DNA from: Caldimonas brevitalea
Lineage (GTDB): Bacteria; Pseudomonadota; Gammaproteobacteria; Burkholderiales; Burkholderiaceae_C
Length of the DNA: 64,000 nucleotides
Reading direction: 5' to 3'
Assembly: GCF_001017435.1 (NCBI RefSeq)
Contig: NZ_CP011371.1
Coordinates: forward strand, 5,828,001-5,892,000
Part shown: piece after piece, positions 57,998 to 64,000 of the stretch
Position numbering within the stretch: position 1 is the stretch's first letter
Layout of the letters: each line of letters begins with the position of its first letter
Position numbers and translations under genes: made by a program
Notes under the pieces: generated by a model
What the model was told of the DNA's origin: nothing
Seen by the model: the letters and a program-made list of their open reading frames with translations, nothing else
The model's database searches: none

Positions 57998-59446
57998 ATG
58001 CTCACTCGGTCTCCGTCCGAAACGCTCACCGACCAACTCGCCAACCGGTTTGCTCAGCGCATCCGCAACCGCTTGCTGCCGCCGGGCGCGCGGCTGCCGT
58101 CGGTGCGCGAGTGTGCGCGCCGTCATGAGGTCAGCCCCTACACGGTGGTGGCGGCCTACGACCAACTGCTGGCGCTGGGCATGATCGAGGCCCGCCGCAA
58201 CCGCGGCTTTTTCGTGCGCGAGTCGCGTCCGGACGCTCGTACCGAAGCGGCGCTGGCCGAGCGTTCCGAGGCGCGCCCTGTCGGGGAGCGGGCGCAGCCG
58301 CCGGTGGACGCGGCGACGTTGATCCGCGGCATGTTCCGGCAGGTCGACGCCCACGGCGGGCAGATGAAGGGCATGCCGGGCATGGGCGTGCTACCGGCCA
58401 CCTGGCTCGAAACGCCGTTCCTCGGCTCGGCCGTGCGGCGCGTCACGAGCACTCCCAACCTGCACGCCGTGTCGCTGCAATACGGCGACCCCGCCGGCGA
58501 CCCGGCGCTGCGCCGGTCGTTGAGCCAGAAGCTCGCCAGCATGGAGATCGAGGCGACGCCGGCCCAGATCGTCACCACCGTCGGCGCCACCCACGCGCTG
58601 GATATCGTCTGCCGGGCGCTGCTGAAGGCGGGCGACTCGGTGATGGTCGACGAGCCGGGCTGGGCCGTGGAGTTCGCGCGCCTGACGCAGATGGGCATGC
58701 GCATCCTGCCGGTGCCGCGGCGCGAGGACGGGCCCGACCTCGGCGTGATGGCGAGGTATTGCGAGGCCTATGCGCCGGAACAGCGGCCCAAGCTGTTCAT
58801 CACCGTCAGCGTGCTGCACAACCCGACCGGCTATTGCCTGGCGCCGAGCAACGCCCACCGGGTGCTGCAACTGGCGCAGCAGCACGACTTCCGGGTGGTG
58901 GAAGACGACACCTACTCGCACCTGGCGCCCGCGCATGCCACCCGCCTGAGCTCGCTCGACGCCCTGCAACGCACCATCTATGTGAGCGGCTTCGCCAAGA
59001 TCCTGGCGCCCAACTGGCGGGTCGGCTACCTGGCCGCCCACCCCTCGCTGGTCGAGCGTTTCATCGACACCAAGCTGCTGACCACCCTGACCACACCGTC
59101 GCTGTTCGAGCAGGCGCTCGCCCATTGCCTCGACCAGGGCCAGATCCGCCGTCACGCCGAGCGGCTGCGCGCCAAGCTGGACGGCGCTCGCGCGCGCTGT
59201 GTGCAGTTGGCGATGAAGGCCGGCTGCCGCTTCGTGACGGAGCCAGCCGGCTTGTTCGGCTGGGTCGACACCGGTGTCGACACCGACCGACTGGCGCAAG
59301 CCATGCTCGACGAAGGTTATCTGCTCGCGCCCGGATCGCTGTTTCACGCGGTGCGGCAGCCGTCCACGTTGATGCGGCTGAACTTCACAGCCGCCCAGGA
59401 CGCCGGTTTCTGGGCTGACTTCGCCCGGGTCCGCGGTCAACTGTGA
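57998..59446 (+). CDS. MocR-family transcriptional regulator (GntR HTH plus aminotransferase domain)
   Basis: 482 residues. N-terminal GntR-type winged helix-turn-helix (TLTDQLANRFAQRIRNRLLPPGARLPSVRECARRHEVSPYTVVAAYDQLLALGMIEARRNRGFFV), a linker, then a fold type I aminotransferase domain: LQYGDPAGDPALRRSL, VTTVGATHALDIVCRALL, LHNPTGYCLAPSNAHR, and a PLP-binding-type lysine in VSGFAKILAPNWRVGYLAAH. In the family PLP or an aldimine acts as effector. ATG at 57998 is used; longer frames overlap the operator region. It is divergent from the LysE cluster, its likely target. Confidence 0.93.
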   Translation: MLTRSPSETLTDQLANRFAQRIRNRLLPPGARLPSVRECARRHEVSPYTVVAAYDQLLALGMIEARRNRGFFVRESRPDARTEAALAERSEARPVGERAQPPVDAATLIRGMFRQVDAHGGQMKGMPGMGVLPATWLETPFLGSAVRRVTSTPNLHAVSLQYGDPAGDPALRRSLSQKLASMEIEATPAQIVTTVGATHALDIVCRALLKAGDSVMVDEPGWAVEFARLTQMGMRILPVPRREDGPDLGVMARYCEAYAPEQRPKLFITVSVLHNPTGYCLAPSNAHRVLQLAQQHDFRVVEDDTYSHLAPAHATRLSSLDALQRTIYVSGFAKILAPNWRVGYLAAHPSLVERFIDTKLLTTLTTPSLFEQALAHCLDQGQIRRHAERLRAKLDGARARCVQLAMKAGCRFVTEPAGLFGWVDTGVDTDRLAQAMLDEGYLLAPGSLFHAVRQPSTLMRLNFTAAQDAGFWADFARVRGQL

Positions 59447-59644
59447 TTTTTGCCTGCCACAAACTACGGGTTTGTGCTGATCTCCGAGCTTTTATCAGTG
59501 TTTTCCCGTTCCCCCTGGGTGATCCCTAAAGTACAGTCACCAACACATACAAATGCAAGGCCTAGTTTCTGCTGGGACAACGCACTTGTGACCCGGCTGT
59601 CTGTGTGCCGCTTCGACGCGGCGCGCGTCGCGATTTACCTGCTG

Positions 59645-60409
59645 ATGAACGAGACCACCATCCCCTTCGGTGAACCGGAGTTGATGCGTGCCAGCGTCTT
59701 CCAGCGTTACCTGGACGAACTGGCACGCCAGCCCGGCGCGACCACTGCCGTCCCGCGACTGACCGCGCTCAGCCCCTCTTTGCTGGCCGATCTGCAACGC
59801 TTCGAGCATCGCCCGAGCGGCACCGAAGTGCTGGAAGTGCTGGCCGCCTGTCTGCGCCACGCCCAAAGCGTGGTGGTGCATTGCGAAGCGGGCGGCTATG
59901 TGGTGCCGGTGACGGTGTTTCCGCGCGAGCGGCTGTTCCACTGCCCGGCCGAGCCGGATACCTATTTGTTGCAGCGACTGGCACTGTTGAAAGTGCTGCG
60001 GGTCGAGCCCGCGGTGTTGCGAGCGCCCGGCGACTCCGAGTCGTCGCTGGTCGCGCCGTTGTCGTGCTACCACCCGATTGCGCCGCTGCTGTGGGAACTG
60101 GCGATGCGGGGCAGCCGCACCGAGTTGCTGCCCGAAGTCGCCGGCAACGCCTGCTACCGCACCACGCCGGGCCTCGATCTGCGCATGTTGCAGATCCGCT
60201 CGGTCCACCGAGCCGTGATCCGCCACATGCGCACCCAGCCGGTGACCTTGCGCGAACTGACGGAGTTGATCGGCCGCGGCCGCGAAGATGCGGTGCGGCT
60301 GCTGAACGCGCTGTACCTGCAGTCGGGCCTGATCATCAGCCGCGCGCTGCCGACCTCGTCGGCGGAGTCCTGGCTGGCCAACTTCGGATTGCGCCGGCGC
60401 CACAGCTGA
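59645..60409 (+). CDS. conserved hypothetical protein
   Basis: 254 residues. I know similar beta-proteobacterial sequences without an assigned function. The N-terminal PELMRASVFQRYLDELARQPGATTAVPRLTALSPSLLADLQRFEHRPSGTEVLEVLAACLRHAQSVVVHCEAGGYVVPVTVFPRERLFHCP looks like one alpha/beta domain, and the end (RHMRTQPVTLRELTELIGRGREDAVRLLNALYLQSGLIISRALP) resembles a winged helix, so a regulatory role is possible. No signal or membrane segment is seen. Start ATG 59645 was chosen by family memory; GTG 59588 is an alternative. It follows mocR by about 200 bp. Confidence 0.7.
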   Translation: MNETTIPFGEPELMRASVFQRYLDELARQPGATTAVPRLTALSPSLLADLQRFEHRPSGTEVLEVLAACLRHAQSVVVHCEAGGYVVPVTVFPRERLFHCPAEPDTYLLQRLALLKVLRVEPAVLRAPGDSESSLVAPLSCYHPIAPLLWELAMRGSRTELLPEVAGNACYRTTPGLDLRMLQIRSVHRAVIRHMRTQPVTLRELTELIGRGREDAVRLLNALYLQSGLIISRALPTSSAESWLANFGLRRRHS

Positions 60410-60482
60410 GGCGCGCCGCGCCAACCAAGCCGGCCGCGCGGCCGACCGACCGGCCGTCCTGCGACCGCCCCCTTCTTCCCGT

Positions 60483-62384
60483 TCACCTCGAGCCGAGCGC
60501 TTCCCAGCGTTCCAGCGCTTCCATCAGCGCTTCTTCGATGGCGGCGTAACGGGCCTGCAGTTCGGCCACGCGCTGGGGCTCGCTGCGGTACACCTCGGTC
60601 CCGGCCAGCGTCTCGCCGATCTGCTGCTGCTCGGCTTCGAGCGCTTCGATACGGCGCGGCAGTTCTTCGAGTTCCCGTTGTTCCTTGTACGACAGCTTGC
60701 GGGCGGCCCCGGTCGCGGGCTTGGGCGCGGGCTCGGTGCGAGCCGCCTCCTTGGCCGCCGGCGGCGGTGCGGCCGCGGCCTTCTGCTGCTGCTCCTGCAG
60801 CGCGCGGCTGCGGCGGCTCTGCACCCGCCAGTCTTCATAGCCACCCTCGTACTCGCGCCAGAAGCCCGGCTGCAGGTCGCCCTCCCAGGCGATCGTGCTG
60901 GTGACCACGTTGTCGAGGAAACGGCGGTCGTGGCTGACCAGAAAGACCGTGCCGTCGTAGGTCTGCAACAACTCCTCTAGCAGTTCGAGCGTGTCGATGT
61001 CGAGGTCGTTGGTGGGTTCGTCGAGCACCAAGACGTTGGCCGGGCGCGCGAACAAGCGGGCCAGCAGCAGGCGATTGCGCTCGCCGCCGCTGAGCGTGCG
61101 CACCGGTGAGTTGGCGCGCTGCGGCGAGAACAAAAAGTCGCCGAGATAGCTCATCACGTGCTTGCGGGCGTTGCCGATCTCGATCCATTCGCTGCCCGGG
61201 CTGATGGTGTCGGCCAGCGTGGCGTCGAGGTTGAGCGCCTCGCGCATCTGGTCGAAATACGCCACCTGCAGCTTGGTGCCCTGCCGCACGCTGCCGCTGT
61301 CGGGCGCGATCTCGCCCAGGATCAACTTCAGCAGTGTCGTCTTGCCGGCGCCGTTGGGCCCGATCAGGCCAACCTTGTCGCCGCGCAGCAGCGTGGCCGA
61401 GAAGTTGCTGACGATGGGCCGGCCTTCATAAAACTTGCTGACGTCGCGCAGCTCGGCCACCAGCTTGCCGCTGGAGGCGCCGGCGTCGAGGTCGAGCCGG
61501 ACCCGGCCCACCACGTCGCGCCGTTCGGTCCGGGTGCGGCGCAGCTGCTCCAGCCGCTTGACCCGGCTGACGCTGCGGGTGCGGCGGGCCTCGACGCCCT
61601 TGCGCACCCACACCTCCTCCTGTGCCAGCAGCTTGTCGGCGCGGGCGTTGAGCAAGGCCTCGTCCGCCAGCTGCTGCTCCTTCAGCGCCTGGTAGGCGGT
61701 GAAATTGCCGGGATAGCTGCGCAGCTGGCCACGGTCGAGTTCGACAATGCGGGTGGTCACGCCGTCGAGAAACGCCCGGTCGTGGGTGATCAGCACCACG
61801 CTGCCGCGGAAGCCGTTGAGCAGCTCTTCGAGCCAGCCGATCGAGGCCAGGTCGAGGTGGTTGGTGGGTTCGTCGAGCAGCAGCACGTCGGGCTGTGCGA
61901 CCAGGGCCTGGGCCAGCGCGACGCGCTTTTTGGTGCCGCCCGACAAACGCGCCACCGGCGCGTCGCGGTCCAGCCGCAGCCGCGCCAGCGTTTCTTCGAC
62001 CCGCTGCTCCCAGGTCCAGCCGTCGAGCGCCTCGATGCGGGTCTGCAGCGCGTCGAGATCTTCGCCGGGCGCGTGCGCCTCGTAGCGTTGGCGCAGCTCG
62101 CGCACTTCGGCCAAGCCCAGGCTGACCGCGTCGAACACCTGTGCGTCGGCGTTGAACTGCGGCTCCTGCGGCACGTAAGCGATGCGCAGGCCCTGCTGCA
62201 ACTGCAGCAGGCCGTCGTCCGCCTTTTCGAGCCCGGCCAGGATCTTCAGCAGCGAGGACTTGCCGGTGCCGTTGCGGCCGATCAGGCCGACCCGCTCGCC
62301 GGCCTCGAGCGCGAACATCGTGTCGTCGAGCAGGGGCACATGGCCGTAGGCGAGTTTGGCGTTGGTGAGGGTGATCAGGGCCAT
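60483..62384 (-). CDS. uup: ABC-F family ATPase Uup
   Basis: 633 residues, two ABC ATPase cassettes without membrane domains. Walker A GLIGRNGTGKSSLLKIL and GLIGPNGAGKTTLLKLIL; ABC signatures ARLSGGTKKRVALAQAL and RTLSGGERNRLLLARL; Walker B VLLLDEPTNHLDLASI and VLVLDEPTNDLDIDTL. Between them is the P-site linker, and the C-terminus has a coiled coil (LSYKEQRELEELPRRIEALEAEQQQIGETLAG) typical of Uup. Acts at the ribosome or on branched DNA in E. coli. Confidence 0.95.
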   Translation of the reverse strand: MALITLTNAKLAYGHVPLLDDTMFALEAGERVGLIGRNGTGKSSLLKILAGLEKADDGLLQLQQGLRIAYVPQEPQFNADAQVFDAVSLGLAEVRELRQRYEAHAPGEDLDALQTRIEALDGWTWEQRVEETLARLRLDRDAPVARLSGGTKKRVALAQALVAQPDVLLLDEPTNHLDLASIGWLEELLNGFRGSVVLITHDRAFLDGVTTRIVELDRGQLRSYPGNFTAYQALKEQQLADEALLNARADKLLAQEEVWVRKGVEARRTRSVSRVKRLEQLRRTRTERRDVVGRVRLDLDAGASSGKLVAELRDVSKFYEGRPIVSNFSATLLRGDKVGLIGPNGAGKTTLLKLILGEIAPDSGSVRQGTKLQVAYFDQMREALNLDATLADTISPGSEWIEIGNARKHVMSYLGDFLFSPQRANSPVRTLSGGERNRLLLARLFARPANVLVLDEPTNDLDIDTLELLEELLQTYDGTVFLVSHDRRFLDNVVTSTIAWEGDLQPGFWREYEGGYEDWRVQSRRSRALQEQQQKAAAAPPPAAKEAARTEPAPKPATGAARKLSYKEQRELEELPRRIEALEAEQQQIGETLAGTEVYRSEPQRVAELQARYAAIEEALMEALERWEALGSR

Positions 62385-62527
62385 GGTGGGACAGGTGGGC
62401 AGACAGACAGCAAACAGCAGCGCGGCCGGCGGCCGCGCGAGGGTCGAATTATCGGGTGGCGCCCGCCCCGCCGAAGTACCGCGGGCCGCGGCGGGGGTAT
62501 CGGCCGCGCGCAGGGGGCCGGGCGCGG

Positions 62528-63484
62528 CTAGCGCCCGCGTTGCAGCACCCGCTCGAGTGCGTCGACGAAGGTGCGGGCGACGTCGAAACCCGTTTGCTGC
62601 TGGATCTCCTGGAAACAGGTCGGGCTGGTCACGTTCACCTCGGTGACACGGTCGCCGATGATGTCGAGCCCGATCAGGAGCAGCCCGCGCGGCGCCAGCA
62701 AGCGGCCCACGGCGCGGGCCGTTTCGCGGTCGGCATCGTTGAGCGGTTGCGCCACGCCTTTGCCGCCGGCCGCCAGGTTGCCGCGCACCTCGCTGCCCTG
62801 CGGGATGCGGGCCAGCACGTGCGGCACCGGCTCACCGTCGATGATCAGCACCCGCTTGTCGCCCTGCGTGATCTCGGGGATGAAACGCTGCACCATCAGC
62901 GTGCGGGTGCCATGCTGGTTGAGCGTCTCGACGATGCTGCCCAGGTTCAGCCCGTCGGCACCGACGCGGAAGATGCCCATGCCGCCCATGCCGTCCAGCG
63001 GCTTCAGGATGATGTCGCGGTGTTCGGCGTGGAACTGCCGCACTTCGTCGGCACTGCGGGTGACGAGCGTCGGCGTGACGAACTGTGGAAACTCCATCAC
63101 GGCCAGCTTTTCGGGATGGTCGCGCAGCGACCGCGGGCTGTTGACGACCCGCGCGCCTTCACGCTCGGCTTGCTCGAGCAAATGCGTGGCGTAGAAATAT
63201 TCGCTGTCGAACGGCGGGTCCTTGCGCATCAGCACACCGTCGGTCTCGGCCAGCACCAGGGGCGCGGCGTCGCCTTCGGGGCGCCACCAGGCGTCCGGCT
63301 CGCCGGTCAGCGTGATGGCCTGGGCCAGCGCGGTGACGCGTCCGCCGCTGCGCCACGACACGTGGCAGGGCTGGCACACCGACAGCCGGTGGCCGCGGGC
63401 CGCGGCCTCGCGCATCATCGCGAAGGTGGTGTCCTTGTAGATCTTGAAGTGCTCGAGCGGATCGGCAATGAAAAGGAGGTTCAT
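62528..63484 (-). CDS. gshB: glutathione synthetase
   Basis: 318 residues from ATG at 63484 (MNLLFIADPLEHFKIYKDTTFAMMREAAARGH). Second step of glutathione synthesis: gamma-glutamylcysteine plus glycine. ATP-grasp motifs: DIILKPLDGMGGMGIFRV, TLMVQRFIPEITQGDKRVLIIDGEPVPHVLARIPQGSEVRGNLAAGG, and GLDIIGDRVTEVNVTSPTCFQEI. The start overlaps the stop of the preceding transporter (ATGA). Typical size. Confidence 0.96.
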   Translation of the reverse strand: MNLLFIADPLEHFKIYKDTTFAMMREAAARGHRLSVCQPCHVSWRSGGRVTALAQAITLTGEPDAWWRPEGDAAPLVLAETDGVLMRKDPPFDSEYFYATHLLEQAEREGARVVNSPRSLRDHPEKLAVMEFPQFVTPTLVTRSADEVRQFHAEHRDIILKPLDGMGGMGIFRVGADGLNLGSIVETLNQHGTRTLMVQRFIPEITQGDKRVLIIDGEPVPHVLARIPQGSEVRGNLAAGGKGVAQPLNDADRETARAVGRLLAPRGLLLIGLDIIGDRVTEVNVTSPTCFQEIQQQTGFDVARTFVDALERVLQRGR

Positions 63485-64000
63485 CAGGGCTTTACCGTGA
63501 CATCGGGTTGTGCGGGGCGGGTACGGTAGTGTTGCACCACCAGCGCGATCGCGCCGGCGACCACGCCCCAGAAGGCCGAGCCGACACCCCACAGGGTGAC
63601 GCCGGACAGCGTGACCAAAAAGGTGATCAGCGCGCTTTCGCGGTGCCGATCGTCCTTCACCGCCGCGGCCAGTCCGGCGGCGATGGTGCCGAGCAAGGCG
63701 AAGCCGGCCACCGCGACGACCAACTCGCGCGGAAAGGCCGCGAGCAAGCCCACCACGGCACCGCCGGCCACCGCCACCAACAGATAGAACACCCCGGCCA
63801 TGACCGCGGCGGTGTAGCGCCGGGCGGGATCTTCATGGGCTTCGCGCCCCAGGCAGATGGCCGCGGTGATGGCCGCCAGGTTGACGGCGTAGGCACCGAA
63901 CGGCGCGAGCAGCAGCGTGGTCAGGCCGGTGGTGGCGACCAGCGGCGAGACCGGTGTGTCGTAGCCGGCGGCGCGGATGGCGGCCACGCCCGGCAGGTTC
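63484..64000 (-). CDS. benE: BenE-type (benzoate/H+ symporter) transporter, C-terminal part (5' end outside window)
   Basis: 172 residues visible; the frame runs off the right edge. Hydrophobic with several membrane segments: SPLVATTGLTTLLLAPFGAYAVNLAAITAAICLGREAHEDPARRYTAAVMAGVFYLLVAVAGGAVVGLLAAFPRELVVAVAGFALLGTIAAGLAAA, a BenE signature region, and the C-terminal LITFLVTLSGVTLWGVGSAFWGVVAGAIALV. The substrate in the family is benzoate or related acids; here unproven. Coupled to gshB by ATGA overlap. Confidence 0.88.
   Translation of the reverse strand, partial: NLPGVAAIRAAGYDTPVSPLVATTGLTTLLLAPFGAYAVNLAAITAAICLGREAHEDPARRYTAAVMAGVFYLLVAVAGGAVVGLLAAFPRELVVAVAGFALLGTIAAGLAAAVKDDRHRESALITFLVTLSGVTLWGVGSAFWGVVAGAIALVVQHYRTRPAQPDVTVKP

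Overview
The window is a high-GC chromosomal segment from a betaproteobacterium, most likely a Burkholderiales member. The evidence is the atpIBEFHAGDC gene order, the Rep, PriA, HemE, GshB and class II LeuA sequences, Tad (Flp) pilus genes, and IS3/IS5/IS66/IS110-type elements common in that order. The genus is not decided here. No rRNA, tRNA or CRISPR array was seen.

Layout. 1-7940 (minus): part of a Tad/Flp pilus locus running off the left edge. In transcription order it is a prepilin with a polyglycine tail, a TadG-like protein, an exported unknown, a TadE-like pseudopilin, a second exported unknown, a short prepilin-like protein, CpaB, and a CpaC/RcpA secretin carrying C-terminal SH3-like modules. 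Several genes are coupled by ATGA overlaps. 9204-12517 (plus): a lipoprotein DUF1800 gene and a Tat-exported DUF1501 gene, closed by a strong terminator. 12610-17836: LysR regulator divergent from an exported lactonase-like metallo-beta-lactamase, a Rep-type helicase, and an AEC transporter. 17886-19765: catalase with an OxyR-like operator, a micro-ORF in front and a 42-residue membrane protein behind. 19880-22370: a leucine-rich leader peptide and a perfect hairpin (attenuator), then leuA, then an overlapping gene made only of the zinc-finger and helix-turn-helix part of an ISL3 transposase.

22371-30886 is an accessory island of lower and uneven GC. It holds a candidate pore-forming toxin with a DUF7079-like immunity partner, two IS3-family elements nested in or beside an IS110/IS1111-type remnant, two tandem paralogous secreted cysteine-containing proteins, a third IS3-family element inside an IS66 transposase remnant, an IS5-family element, and a 181-bp MITE whose end supplies the stop codon of a cupin gene. 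Target-site duplications could be read for three elements (AACT, GAG, TA).

30884-64000 returns to core genes: cupin, zinc-ribbon membrane protein, priA, hemE, a lemA-TPM-TPM group, a RidA-family gene, the complete ATP synthase operon on the minus strand with a TATAAT promoter box in a long leader, DUF2062, an SMP-30 plus aldose-epimerase pair, GNAT, divergent cytochrome b561 and cytochrome c' genes, AlaX editing protein, a B12-binding radical SAM enzyme, a PhzF/aminotransferase/EamA/LysE cluster divergent from a MocR regulator, an unknown protein, uup, gshB, and the 3' end of a BenE-type transporter at the right edge.

The most interesting points are the leuA attenuator with its coupled ISL3-derived DNA-binding protein, the orphan toxin-immunity pair, the tandem secreted paralogs, the IS110 right end (a possible guide-RNA region) split by another IS, the SH3-tailed secretin, and the MITE at the cupin stop codon. 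Start codons were chosen by family length, ribosome-binding sites and overlaps, so several differ from the longest open frame.
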